Source: Prevotellaceae bacterium (lineage in GTDB: Bacteria; Bacteroidota; Bacteroidia; Bacteroidales; Bacteroidaceae). Taken from it: a stretch of 64,000 nucleotides of DNA. Position 1 is the first letter of the stretch. Every line of letters starts with the position of its first letter. The notes beneath the pieces are model-generated. The model ran no database searches and was not told the DNA's origin. It saw nothing but the letters and a program-made list of their open reading frames with translations. Location: NCBI GenBank assembly GCA_030531085.1, contig JAUNOM010000004.1, positions 48,056 to 112,055 on the forward strand, in the 5' to 3' direction. The position numbers and the translations under genes were made by a program. Positions 1 through 8,722 of the stretch are shown here, piece after piece.

Positions 1-411
1 CTTATACCGAAAGAGGATGCAAAGAAAGTAGAACTAAGTAAAGAAGATACTGACAAGCTGACAGAAGCATTCAAGACTAAGCTTCCAGAAATGGAGAAAG
101 CGAATTTCAATGTGGAGGTGCAGGCACTTGGAGAGGAATCCGCTCCAGTTGTGTTCACGCAGAGTGAGTATATGCGTAGAATGAAGGATATCTCACGATA
201 TCAGAGTGGTATGGGCTTCTATTCGCAGATGCCAGACTCTTATAACATTGTGTTGAATAGCGACAACGCCATAATAAAGGCTGTTGTGGATGGTAGCGCT
301 AAAGATGACACAGTATCACAGCTTATAGATCTTGCTTTATTGCAGAACGGTATGTTGAAAGGTGCAGCCCTTGATAAGTTCTTGAAGAGGTCTGTGGATC
401 TGCTTAAATAA
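1..411 (+). CDS. htpG: Molecular chaperone HtpG (Hsp90), C-terminal fragment
   Basis: The reading frame is open from the first base (L-I-P-K-E-D-A...) and ends at TAA 409-411, so only the last 136 residues of a gene starting left of the window are present. The fragment is the Hsp90 C-terminal dimerisation region. Diagnostic runs are TQSEYMRRMKDIS and NIVLNSDN, which fit bacterial HtpG and its Bacteroidales members. HtpG is a cytosolic ATP-dependent chaperone; its ATPase and middle domains lie outside the window. A first methionine at base 91 is internal and not the start. Identification is by family resemblance of the C-terminal domain. Confidence 0.93.
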   Translation, partial: LIPKEDAKKVELSKEDTDKLTEAFKTKLPEMEKANFNVEVQALGEESAPVVFTQSEYMRRMKDISRYQSGMGFYSQMPDSYNIVLNSDNAIIKAVVDGSAKDDTVSQLIDLALLQNGMLKGAALDKFLKRSVDLLK

Positions 412-478
412 AATAATAACAGGACATGACGGATATATTTGTCACGTGTGTCCGTAATCAAATCTAAGAGTTAAGACT

Positions 479-1786
479 GTGTACCGCAGACTTTATATAA
501 CAGCCCTGCTTTCCGTTCTGCTTCCCAATGTGCTGGGAAGCAGTTGGAAAGTGGGGCTTCTCTATGCTCAAAGGCATATCATTTATTCTGATAATATAGC
601 ATCTCTGCAGGTTGTACCGGGTACAAGATGGCAGGATATGCCTATTATCAGATTACGAGGCAATGAACCTTTGAATATAAGTTTTGACGATTTCTCACAC
701 TCTTATCGTCGTTTTACATATAAAATAATACATCTTGAGGCGGACTGGACACCATCGGAGAATCTATTCACAACAGATTATATAGATGGATTTGAAGATG
801 GCTTGACAATAGATAATAGTGTGGAGTCAGTCAATACGTTACATAATTATACTCATTATTCGCTTCAGATACCAAATGATAAGTGTAGGTTGACAATGAG
901 TGGCAATTATCGTGTTGATATAAAAGACGATAATGATAATGGGACACCAGTACTAAGTGTTTTCTTTATGGTGAATGAAGCAGTAACGAAAGTTGCTCTC
1001 TCGACAACAGCTAATACAGACATTGACATACGTAAAAATCATCAACAGGTTGAAGTGAATGTGGACTACACTTCTTTAAATGTTGTTGATGCACGTAGGC
1101 AGATAAAGGGGTATGTGTTGCAGAATGGACGATGGGACAATGCGCGTTTGCTGCCGGAAGTGCAAAGGATTACACCAAGTAAGTTAGAGTGGGTGCATTG
1201 TCGTGACCTTATATTTGATGCTGGTAATGAATATCATAAATTTGAGATACTTGATATTCACAGAAATTCCATGAATGTAGAGAACAATGTATGGGATGGT
1301 GAGTGGTGGCATACTGTGTTATGGCCGGATTATAAACGTCCTTCGTATGTATATGATGAAACAGCGAGAGGGGCATTCTATATAAGAAACAGTGATAATA
1401 TAGAGAATGATATCACATCAGAATACGTCAAGGTGCATTTCCTCTTGAAAAGTCCACAATTACCATATCGCCTTTTTGTCAATGGTATATGGACAAATGA
1501 CAGATTTTTGCCTAAGTATGAGATGATATATGATACAGAGAGGGATATGTATGAAGCCATAGTTCCGTTGAAATATGGATACTATTCATATCAGTACCTG
1601 ATGTTTAAAGATGATGATATTATTAATGAAAATGTGACAGAGAATGAGGAGGCCGGAGCAAACATAGCGCCCCCATTGATTCCACCAACAGAAGGTTCAT
1701 TTTATGAGACTAACAATATATATAATGCTCTTATATATTACCGTGGTAATAATGATAGAACTGACAGACTTGTTGGTGTGTACTGA
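479..1786 (+). CDS. DUF5103 protein (type IX secretion system plug protein family)
   Basis: This 435-residue protein begins at GTG 479; the N-terminus (RRLYITALLSVLLPNVLGSS) is a plausible signal peptide. The segment YRRFTYKIIHLEADWTPS followed by a beta-rich body and the ending YNALIYYRGNNDRTDRLVGVY match the Bacteroidetes DUF5103 family, which NCBI names after the T9SS 'plug protein' associated with the SprA translocon. It is probably periplasmic or outer-membrane associated. It starts 67 bases after htpG; TATATTTG within that gap could be a -7 box but no matching -33 box is seen. The exact role in secretion is inferred from the family name only. Confidence 0.8.
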   Translation: MYRRLYITALLSVLLPNVLGSSWKVGLLYAQRHIIYSDNIASLQVVPGTRWQDMPIIRLRGNEPLNISFDDFSHSYRRFTYKIIHLEADWTPSENLFTTDYIDGFEDGLTIDNSVESVNTLHNYTHYSLQIPNDKCRLTMSGNYRVDIKDDNDNGTPVLSVFFMVNEAVTKVALSTTANTDIDIRKNHQQVEVNVDYTSLNVVDARRQIKGYVLQNGRWDNARLLPEVQRITPSKLEWVHCRDLIFDAGNEYHKFEILDIHRNSMNVENNVWDGEWWHTVLWPDYKRPSYVYDETARGAFYIRNSDNIENDITSEYVKVHFLLKSPQLPYRLFVNGIWTNDRFLPKYEMIYDTERDMYEAIVPLKYGYYSYQYLMFKDDDIINENVTENEEAGANIAPPLIPPTEGSFYETNNIYNALIYYRGNNDRTDRLVGVY

Positions 1787-1790
1787 ATAA

Positions 1791-1833
1791 AAGAGTCAAA
1801 TCCGCCATTTTTACAATGATAGATTTGACTCTT
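1791..1833. terminator. Bidirectional intrinsic terminator between DUF5103 gene and RNase G gene
   Basis: AAGAGTCAAATC (1791-1802) pairs with GATTTGACTCTT (1822-1833) in a 12-bp perfect stem. It is followed on the + strand by GTTTGTTTAT and preceded by an A-rich run serving the minus strand. It sits between two convergent genes. Confidence 0.8.
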
Positions 1834-1857
1834 GTTTGTTTATATTGTTATCAAGTT

Positions 1858-3432
1858 TTAATCCGCATCAGCCTCTTGCTTCATATCTATCTCTTCTCCT
1901 TTTGCATTACGGAAATGATATTCAAGAAAAGCTAATTCTTGTGACGCAACGACATTTAATCCAAAGCCGTATTTGAATTGCCAGCGTCGTTTAAGACTAA
2001 TAAACCCTTTGTTTATGAATGCTGCGACAAATGGATGGACATATAATGTGAAACGTTTTTCTCCTATTCGGTTTGCCAGATAATCAATCTTATGCTCAAG
2101 CGTATCTGTAAAAAGAATACTTGATTTGATTGTACCCTTGCCAAAGCAGGTTGGACACGTCTCTTCTACAGATACATCCATGGCAGGCCGTACTCGTTGA
2201 CGTGTTATCTGCATCAGTCCAAATTTGGAAAGCGGTAGAATATTGTGTCGTGCGCGATCTTTCTGCATATTCTTGCACATACGCTCGTATAACAGTTGCC
2301 TGTCTTCTGCAAGGTGCATATCTATGAAATCTACTATTATGATTCCACCCATGTCACGAAGTCTAAGCTGGCGTGCCAATTCATCTGCTGCTCCCAGATT
2401 AACGTCAAGAGCGTTTGCCTCCTGTCCGTTCACACCGCGTGCCCTGTTTCCACTGTTCACATCAACTACGTGCATTGCCTCTGTGTGCTCTATGATAAGG
2501 TATGCTCCATGCTTATAGTTTACGGTTTTACCAAATCCGGACTTTAGCTGTTTTGTAACATTGAAGTTGTCAAATATTGGAACCTTTCCTGTATAGAGTT
2601 TGACAATTCCTATTCGTTCCGGAGCTATTAACTGCACATATTGTCGTACCTCTTCATATACCTTTTCGTCATTGATGTATATGTTCTCATAAGTGGGATT
2701 GAACAGGTCACGCAATAAAGCCACAGCACGGCTTGTCTCCTCAAATACAAGCTGTGGATATGTTGTAGCCTTTTGTACTCGTTTTAATGTGGTTTCCCAA
2801 CGTTTTACGAGCACGTCAAATTCTGCGTGCAATTCTTCTGCACGTAGTCCCTCTGCTACTGTACGTACTATAACTCCGTAGTTCTTTGGCTTAAAGGATT
2901 GTATAAGTTGTTTCAGACGTGCACGCTCTTCTGACAATTTTATTTTTGACGAAACATTCACCTTGTCACCAAATGGCAGTAGTACCAAATAGCGGCCGGC
3001 GAAAGAAATCTCACCACTAAGACGTGGCCCCTTTGTTGATATAGGTTCCTTAACAACCTGTACTAAAGAATTGTGGCCAACTGTAAGGTATGATGATACA
3101 GATCCGTCTTTTGGCAGGTCCGGTAGTCTTGTAGCCTTAGTGAAAGGGTATAGTGTCTTGCGGTCGCTTTCAACTTGTTTGAGGTATTTTTCAAATGAAG
3201 AATACTGCATACCAAGATCTAGATAATGTAGGAAAGCATCCTTGTCATAACCAACGTCTACAAATGATGCATTGAGTCCTGGCATTATCTTTCTTATCTT
3301 TGCTACGTAAATGTTACCGACAGAAAAAGAGGCTTCTTTGGGTTCTGTCTGATATTCTACGAGTTCTTTATCCTCCAGCAAAGCTATTGATATTTCTTTC
3401 TCTCTAACATCGATAATTACTTCGCTTGTCAT
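1858..3432 (-). CDS. rng: Ribonuclease G (Rne/Rng family endoribonuclease)
   Basis: This 524-residue protein has the RNase E/G catalytic core: an S1-type RNA-binding domain at about residues 38-125, metal-binding aspartates in HVVDVNSG (D324) and IIIVDFIDMH (D368, D371), and the zinc-link CPTCFGKG at 426-433. It lacks the long scaffold tail of RNase E, so RNase G is the better name. Its role is 16S rRNA 5' maturation and mRNA decay in the cytosol. It lies downstream of HU and the 29-residue basic protein on the same strand; a hairpin at 3468-3507 separates them, so its expression may depend on read-through or on an unseen promoter. Confidence 0.95.
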   Translation of the reverse strand: MTSEVIIDVREKEISIALLEDKELVEYQTEPKEASFSVGNIYVAKIRKIMPGLNASFVDVGYDKDAFLHYLDLGMQYSSFEKYLKQVESDRKTLYPFTKATRLPDLPKDGSVSSYLTVGHNSLVQVVKEPISTKGPRLSGEISFAGRYLVLLPFGDKVNVSSKIKLSEERARLKQLIQSFKPKNYGVIVRTVAEGLRAEELHAEFDVLVKRWETTLKRVQKATTYPQLVFEETSRAVALLRDLFNPTYENIYINDEKVYEEVRQYVQLIAPERIGIVKLYTGKVPIFDNFNVTKQLKSGFGKTVNYKHGAYLIIEHTEAMHVVDVNSGNRARGVNGQEANALDVNLGAADELARQLRLRDMGGIIIVDFIDMHLAEDRQLLYERMCKNMQKDRARHNILPLSKFGLMQITRQRVRPAMDVSVEETCPTCFGKGTIKSSILFTDTLEHKIDYLANRIGEKRFTLYVHPFVAAFINKGFISLKRRWQFKYGFGLNVVASQELAFLEYHFRNAKGEEIDMKQEADAD

Positions 3433-3467
3433 ATATTCTGTTAAAGGTGTAAGGCAGATAAAAAACA

Positions 3468-3507
3468 GGGCAAGAGAATCAATATATTATTGACTCTTCT
3501 CGCCCTA
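3468..3507 (-). terminator. Imperfect hairpin terminator/attenuator after HU and small-protein genes
   Basis: On the minus strand, GGGCGAGAAGAGTCAATA pairs imperfectly with TATTGATTCTCTTGCCC and is followed by TGTTTTTT. It lies after the 29-residue gene and only 36 bases before the rng start. It could terminate the HU transcript partially and so set the level of RNase G. Confidence 0.65.
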
Positions 3508-3602
3508 TCTCTTTTCTTTTGTTTCGTAAAAGACGGTTGCCGTATATAATTATAATTTTTCGGGCTACCTTTAAAAGAGGAGAATTATTGTCCGTTGAGT
3601 TT

Positions 3603-3692
3603 TTATTTACTCTTATGACGATTCTTTCTCAATCTTTTTTTACGCTTGTGGGTTGCCATCTTGTGGCCCTTCTTCTTTTTTCCGTTAGGCAT
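3603..3692 (-). CDS. 29-residue basic protein, bL38 / AURKAIP1-COX24-like ribosomal protein candidate
   Basis: ATG at 3690-3692 opens a 29-codon frame ending in TAA at 3603-3605. The product starts MPNGKKKKGHKMATHKRKK and ends NRHKSK: nearly half Lys/Arg, no acidic residue. The motif KMATHKRKKRLRKNR matches the short conserved block of the AURKAIP1/COX24 (mS38) domain found in small proteins annotated across Bacteroidetes and is like the extra ribosomal protein called bL38. It lies 58 bases after the HU stop on the same strand. Family memory and the conserved block support translation; ribosome membership is an inference. It is easily missed because of its length. Confidence 0.75.
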   Translation of the reverse strand: MPNGKKKKGHKMATHKRKKRLRKNRHKSK

Positions 3693-3750
3693 AATTTTAT
3701 TGTTTTTTATAGTGTTATTGAAATTTTGTAACGTTCAAGGGCATAAAGAA

Positions 3751-4047
3751 TTAATCCTCGGCCGTTATATCTTCCCCCTTCATACGCTGCTGGAAACTCT
3801 TTGCAGGTTTAAAACCTGGGAAGTTATGTGCAGGTATAGTGAGTGTTGTATTTTTTGAGATGTTACGGGCTGTTTTCTCTGCACGTTTCTTTACCACAAA
3901 TGTGCCGAAACCACGAAGATAGACATTCTCTTCATTACACATTGCATCACGAATCACTTTCATAAATGCCTCAACTGTAACGCCAACATCTCTTTTGGCT
4001 AATCCTGTTTTATTTGAGATCTCGTTAATGATATCTGCTTTTGTCAT
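3751..4047 (-). CDS. HU family DNA-binding protein
   Basis: The 98-residue protein has the HU/IHF fold: N-terminal helices (MTKADIINEISNKTGL), the beta-arm region, and the signature FGTFVVKKRAEKTARNISKN. It is a small dimeric nucleoid protein that bends DNA. A near-consensus Bacteroidetes promoter lies 45-76 bases upstream. The transcript probably continues into the 29-residue basic protein. The GEDITAED acidic tail is a little longer than in E. coli HU (90 residues). Confidence 0.95.
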   Translation of the reverse strand: MTKADIINEISNKTGLAKRDVGVTVEAFMKVIRDAMCNEENVYLRGFGTFVVKKRAEKTARNISKNTTLTIPAHNFPGFKPAKSFQQRMKGEDITAED

Positions 4048-4091
4048 TGTGAATGTTGTTGATTTGTTCGTACTGTTTTCAAAAACGTTTG

Positions 4092-4123
4092 CAAAGATAC
4101 AAAAAAAATATAATCTACAAAAA
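4092..4123 (-). promoter_or_regulatory. Bacteroidetes-type promoter for HU
   Basis: On the minus strand, TTTTTG (4118-4123) is 18 bases from TATCTTTG (4092-4099), which fits TTTG-N19-TAnnTTTG. Predicted transcription start is about 4085, some 40 bases before the HU ATG. Confidence 0.75.
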
Positions 4124-4191
4124 TGTTTTGCTTATTTTTTGCCTTTTTGATTTGTAATTTATTGAAAATTAGCCATAATTTCATAAAAGCA

Positions 4192-4623
4192 TTATAAAAA
4201 AGCCATTGGTAGGAGATTGTTAATTCCGTCGACAGCAATTATGTCGTCAATGGATGACATAATGATTCTGATATCTTGTTTATAACGTTTTTCGCATTCT
4301 GCAATAGCTTGACGACACATACCACATGGAGTTATTATTTTATTTGTTATATTACCTTCTGCATCCCTTGCTGCAAGTGCTATAGATATAATAGGTGTAT
4401 CAGGATATAGGTTTTGAGCAGTGGCAAGTGTTGTACGCTCTGCGCAGATGCCGACAGGATATGATACGTTCTCCTGGTTGGCTCCTTTTATTATCTTACC
4501 ATTTTTTAGCAATACAGCAGCTCCCACGGCAAAATGACTATATGGGGAATAGGATAGATAGGTTGCACTTTGCGCCTGTTCTACCAGTATCCGGTCTTGT
4601 TGAGTTATTGCTTGTGTTATCAT
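4192..4623 (-). CDS. cdd: Cytidine deaminase
   Basis: The 143-residue protein has the zinc site of the homotetrameric cytidine deaminases: CAE at residues 60-62 (Cys ligand and catalytic Glu) and PCGMC with Cys100 and Cys103. SPYSHFAVGAA at the N-terminus is a substrate-binding signature. It converts cytidine/deoxycytidine to uridine/deoxyuridine in pyrimidine salvage. The frame is open for 38 more codons upstream, but that part overlaps the preceding lipoprotein gene and lacks family similarity. ATG 4623, 13 bases after the lipoprotein stop, is therefore preferred. Confidence 0.93.
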   Translation of the reverse strand: MITQAITQQDRILVEQAQSATYLSYSPYSHFAVGAAVLLKNGKIIKGANQENVSYPVGICAERTTLATAQNLYPDTPIISIALAARDAEGNITNKIITPCGMCRQAIAECEKRYKQDIRIIMSSIDDIIAVDGINNLLPMAFL

Positions 4624-4636
4624 ATCATATAGGTTT

Positions 4637-6103
4637 TTAGTTTTCCTTTGGAGTTTCAAAGCATCCCATATCAGGAAATTCGACATTGCGTGGTTTGCCG
4701 TTTCTGTCAAATGGAAGTGATGTTGCAGGATTTGCACTTTTTACTGCTTGAGATGAGGATTTTGGAGTGAAGTCATAGAAAAAGTTGTCTGTGTCAAACA
4801 TAACAAAACTGTTACGTCCAGATGTCATTGTATCATTAGTATTCTCATATATACAGTTTACAAACATCAAGCTGTCCTTTGTCAAAGGTTTGGGAGTTCT
4901 TAACAATGAATTCTCTATGCGCACATTTAGTGTTGAATCTAATGTGCCACGAGACCAATAAATAACATCATCTTCATAACCTTTTATGATGCTGTTCTTT
5001 ATATACATAGTTAGTGGCATATATATATTTGTCTTGGCATTGGCAAATGCTAAAGCTGGTCCGCGGTTTGCATCAAAGGGATAGTATTGTACCACTGTGC
5101 AGTTGTTTATGTTGACGTTGCCCCCTCTGAAAAACAGACAGGAATCAATAGCGTTACTGATTTGTGAATTTTCAATAGATATATTGCAGTTCTCTGCCCA
5201 TACACCGCTCCCCTTTAGATTGTGAATAGTGGAATTGGCGATGCTGAGTTTTGGACGTGTTGCGTTAACAGAGGAATCACATCTAAAAGCTGTACAGGCC
5301 CCATGCAGGTCTGTATACGTCATTGTATTATCGAAAGATGATGGAAGTATTCTTATACCTCCCCATTGTCCTGGATTATTGTCATAAGTCAGATTGCTTA
5401 CCATTCTGTCAAGGCGGTCGCAACGTAATGTAATCTCGTTTCCTTGTTCGCCAAGAAGTTTTAATGTTCCTTCTACTCTTATGCCAGCATTATGATGAAA
5501 ATACATGGTAGTGCCTGCTGCTATATTGAGAGTCGCATTTTCATTAACAGTTATACTGTCGTAAACGACTACTGGCTTGCCATGCAAATTGCTTATGGTT
5601 GTATCTTTGTTTACAATAAGGTTCCTCAGTATGAAAGCATCCCATGACCATGCTTTTAAATTGACTTTTTGTTGTACCCCACTTTCCAATGTGAATATGA
5701 GATTATCAGATAATAGTTGTGGTAATGTCTTAAGGTTGTTAGCTGATGTCAATTCTACAAAAACACGAAGGGAGTCGCCCTTACGTAGTTCTAAATCGTG
5801 TACTTGATAGCCAAGTTTTTCACTTAGATAAGTACCACATACATTTACCCTGAACCCTGTTTGGTTGCCATTCTCTAACCTCGCATTAACAATGCGTATT
5901 CCATCATTCGATTTATTATGTACTAAAAACTGTTTGTGTGGAGATGGTACTGTGGAGAAAACCGTATCAAGGCTAAGCGTATCAACTTCAAATGTAAGTT
6001 GATTATATGGAGATGTTGAAAAAGAATCGTCATCAGAGCAGGATGCAAGAACAGACATGATATATGCGCAGAATATCGTTATATAGAGAATTTTTCTATT
6101 CAT
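4637..6103 (-). CDS. Lipoprotein with parallel beta-helix repeats
   Basis: This is a 488-residue protein with a lipoprotein signal (hydrophobic N-terminus, lipobox LASC with Cys22 followed by acidic SDDD). After about 150 residues of a beta-rich domain come repeated short segments such as GIRVEGTLKLLG, LSIANSTIHNLKGSGVWAENC and ISIENSQISN, typical of right-handed beta-helix (Pbl/pectate-lyase-like) folds. The end DRNGKPRNVEFPDMGCFE is the usual terminator of 'choice-of-anchor Q' type proteins. It is probably on the outer membrane surface. No catalytic residues could be assigned, so a binding or degradative role is open. It lies directly upstream of cdd on the same strand. Confidence 0.78.
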   Translation of the reverse strand: MNRKILYITIFCAYIMSVLASCSDDDSFSTSPYNQLTFEVDTLSLDTVFSTVPSPHKQFLVHNKSNDGIRIVNARLENGNQTGFRVNVCGTYLSEKLGYQVHDLELRKGDSLRVFVELTSANNLKTLPQLLSDNLIFTLESGVQQKVNLKAWSWDAFILRNLIVNKDTTISNLHGKPVVVYDSITVNENATLNIAAGTTMYFHHNAGIRVEGTLKLLGEQGNEITLRCDRLDRMVSNLTYDNNPGQWGGIRILPSSFDNTMTYTDLHGACTAFRCDSSVNATRPKLSIANSTIHNLKGSGVWAENCNISIENSQISNAIDSCLFFRGGNVNINNCTVVQYYPFDANRGPALAFANAKTNIYMPLTMYIKNSIIKGYEDDVIYWSRGTLDSTLNVRIENSLLRTPKPLTKDSLMFVNCIYENTNDTMTSGRNSFVMFDTDNFFYDFTPKSSSQAVKSANPATSLPFDRNGKPRNVEFPDMGCFETPKEN

Positions 6104-6125
6104 TGTTATTTAGTTGTGGCAAATA

Positions 6126-7484
6126 TTAGAAATTATGATTGTTATTCTCTTCTATATAACGTAAAGTCAACACATTTATTGTATTATCTGTACATGAGGC
6201 ATATTGAGAAGTTCTTAAACCTACAACCCATACAATTACTCCATTGGAATCTTCTACTACCAACTGTCTGCAACGTTGAAAGTAATTCCGTTTGCAATCT
6301 GTAAGGTAGTCGCTGAGTAATTTCTTACCTTTCATTCCAAAAGGGGAAAATCTGTCTCCCTTACGGATTGGACGTATTGTAATAGGGAAGGCTACTTTTG
6401 AAGCGTCAAGTGTTACTTCGTATTGTTTACGTGAGGGCTTGAAATCGTCTTGTCGTTTTATTACATTGACGCCAATGCATGCTTGACCGTTATTGTATAT
6501 ATATGTACCAGCTTCAGGAATGCGTAATGATGGTAATTGTCTATTATGTTCTATAGCCTCTATAAGTAGATTACCTCTGTCTGATGCCAGTATATGTGTT
6601 GCAGAATGCCATGTTTTACCAGATGGCGCATGAATGTTTGCAAATATTACAGAAACCTGTTGAGGGGTAAATCCGTATTGTGTTAATATGGAGAAAAAAA
6701 CCTGCTTAGGGGAAGGGTTAAGCTGTAGGTTGTTGATGTTTATTGCTATGCCATTGTCATGAGTTGTTACGCACTGCTTGATGGATGTGTTTACAGCATT
6801 ATCTACAATCTTTACGGTTTCTGCAATGTTTTGTGCAGTACGGCTTATGTTGGCTTTTACAGCAGGATTGATGCTTTCCAATAAAGGGATAACATTCAAT
6901 CGTAGGTTGTTACGTTGTACATCATCTTTTAAATTGGAACTGTCCGTTATGTACGCCTGCTTATGTTGCGTAAGAAATGCTACAATTTCTTCTTTGCTGG
7001 CACTTAATAAAGGGCGTATTATGTAACCATTCTTTGGCTTTATTCCTTCAAGACCATGTATGCCTGTTCCACGTATCAAATTAAGTAATATGGTCTCTAC
7101 GTTGTCATCTCTATGATGCGCAACTATGATGCTACTTGCACCTATAGCTTTTCGTAATTGTTCAAAATATGAGTATCGCAAATTACGTGCGGCCATCTCA
7201 ACACTAATTTTATGCAGGATGGAATAGGTGAGAGTATCAAAGTGTGTAAGATGTAATTCAACACCAAGTTTCTTGCATAAGTCTTTACAGAATTGCTCAT
7301 CACGTTCACTTTCCTCACCACGCAATTTGAAATTGCAGTGTGCAGCGTGTACTTTATATCCTAACATTAGCATAACTCTAAGCAGGCATACTGAGTCCGC
7401 ACCTCCAGACAGCGCTACGATATGTAGTTCTTCTTTGCATAAAAGATTATTGGTGGCAATGTATTTCTTAATCTTGTTAAGCAT
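6126..7484 (-). CDS. tilS: tRNA(Ile)-lysidine synthetase TilS
   Basis: The 452-residue protein carries the PP-loop SGGADS at residues 26-31, the following HAAHCNFKLRGEESERD region, and AHHRDDNVETILLNLIRG, all diagnostic of TilS. The C-terminal TilS domain contains GDRFSPFGMKGKKLLSDYL. It uses ATP to attach lysine to C34 of the CAU-anticodon tRNA(Ile), changing its decoding to AUA; an essential cytosolic enzyme. It is 39 bases after the rlmI-like gene and 22 bases before the beta-helix lipoprotein gene, consistent with one transcript. Confidence 0.96.
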   Translation of the reverse strand: MLNKIKKYIATNNLLCKEELHIVALSGGADSVCLLRVMLMLGYKVHAAHCNFKLRGEESERDEQFCKDLCKKLGVELHLTHFDTLTYSILHKISVEMAARNLRYSYFEQLRKAIGASSIIVAHHRDDNVETILLNLIRGTGIHGLEGIKPKNGYIIRPLLSASKEEIVAFLTQHKQAYITDSSNLKDDVQRNNLRLNVIPLLESINPAVKANISRTAQNIAETVKIVDNAVNTSIKQCVTTHDNGIAININNLQLNPSPKQVFFSILTQYGFTPQQVSVIFANIHAPSGKTWHSATHILASDRGNLLIEAIEHNRQLPSLRIPEAGTYIYNNGQACIGVNVIKRQDDFKPSRKQYEVTLDASKVAFPITIRPIRKGDRFSPFGMKGKKLLSDYLTDCKRNYFQRCRQLVVEDSNGVIVWVVGLRTSQYASCTDNTINVLTLRYIEENNNHNF

Positions 7485-7523
7485 TTGGTTATGAATATTT
7501 AATTATGACATGGAGTTGTTTGT

Positions 7524-8699
7524 CTATTCAACAAAGAGTACCAGCCCTTTAAGATATTCTCCTTCTGGATGATAAATATTTATAGGATGGTCTGCTGGTT
7601 GGTGCAGTTGATGTAGTATACGTACTTTACGTCCTGCCAATGCGGCAGCAGTAAAGACTGCATTGCGGAAATTGTCTTTAGTAACCACCTGTGAGCAAGA
7701 GAAAGTGAATAAAATACCACCTGATTTTATCTTCTCAAAAGCCTTAACATTAAGACGGGTGTATCCTTTTAACGCATTATGTAATGCTGCACGATGTTTG
7801 GCAAATGCAGGTGGATCAAGGATTATAATATCATAGTTGGAACCTGCACGTTCAAGATATTTGAAAGCATCTTCGCAGAAAGCCTTATGCCGTTCGTCAT
7901 TAGGGAAGTTCAATTCTACATTCTTTGTTGTCAGTTCTATAGCTTTAGCAGAACTGTCTACAGAATGAACCAGTTTTGCCCCACCACGCATGGCATAAAA
8001 AGAGAATCCGCCTGTATAGCAGAACATATTTAATACACTTTTGCCTTTTGCGTACTGTTCAAGGAGTGAACGGTTTTCGCGTTGATCAACAAAGAAGCCG
8101 GTTTTCTGCCCACGCAGCCAGTCTACATGGAATTTCAAACCATTCTCTAACGCGACATTTTCTTCTGTACCTCCATATATAAAGCCATTCTCCTGGCCAA
8201 GTTCTGCTTTAAAAGGAAGGGTCGTCTCACTTTTGTAATATACATTTTCTATACGATGGCCCATGACTTTAACAAGTTCTTTTGCTATAGCATTCCGACA
8301 TATATGCATACCTACACTGTGGGCCTGCATCACAGCTGTTTTCCCATAACAGTCTATGATAAGACCGGGAAGATTGTCCCCCTCTCCGTGAACCAGACGA
8401 TACGTATTGTTATGTGAGTTGTCTGCTATTCCGATGCTGATACGCATTTGTAGTGCTATTTTGAGACAATGGTACCAAAATTGTGTGTCAATTAGTTTGT
8501 CTTCAAATGTGAGTATACGTACTGCTATGCTTCCTATCTGATAGTGTCCTCTGCCTAAGAATTTACCATTATTAGAAAGTACATCTACAATATCACCTTC
8601 TGCAATTCCATCGTCCATGTGTTGTATTGCACCTGAAAATACCCATGGATGAAAACGTTTCAGGCTTTCTTCTTTACCGCGTTTTAAATATATGTTCAT
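7524..8699 (-). CDS. Class I SAM-dependent rRNA methyltransferase (RlmI/RlmK-type PUA methyltransferase)
   Basis: This 391-residue protein has an N-terminal PUA-like domain (KRGKEESLKRFHPWVFSGAI), then a Rossmann methyltransferase: VDQRENR, SAM motif VLNMFCYTGGFSFYA, catalytic motif IIILDPPAFAK and FSCSQ with the cysteine expected for m5C chemistry. E. coli RlmI methylates C1962 of 23S rRNA; the same target is likely here but not shown. It sits between the exonuclease and tilS genes with short spacers. Confidence 0.9.
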   Translation of the reverse strand: MNIYLKRGKEESLKRFHPWVFSGAIQHMDDGIAEGDIVDVLSNNGKFLGRGHYQIGSIAVRILTFEDKLIDTQFWYHCLKIALQMRISIGIADNSHNNTYRLVHGEGDNLPGLIIDCYGKTAVMQAHSVGMHICRNAIAKELVKVMGHRIENVYYKSETTLPFKAELGQENGFIYGGTEENVALENGLKFHVDWLRGQKTGFFVDQRENRSLLEQYAKGKSVLNMFCYTGGFSFYAMRGGAKLVHSVDSSAKAIELTTKNVELNFPNDERHKAFCEDAFKYLERAGSNYDIIILDPPAFAKHRAALHNALKGYTRLNVKAFEKIKSGGILFTFSCSQVVTKDNFRNAVFTAAALAGRKVRILHQLHQPADHPINIYHPEGEYLKGLVLFVE

Positions 8700-8722
8700 G
8701 TTTAGTTATATTTTCTTGTTAA

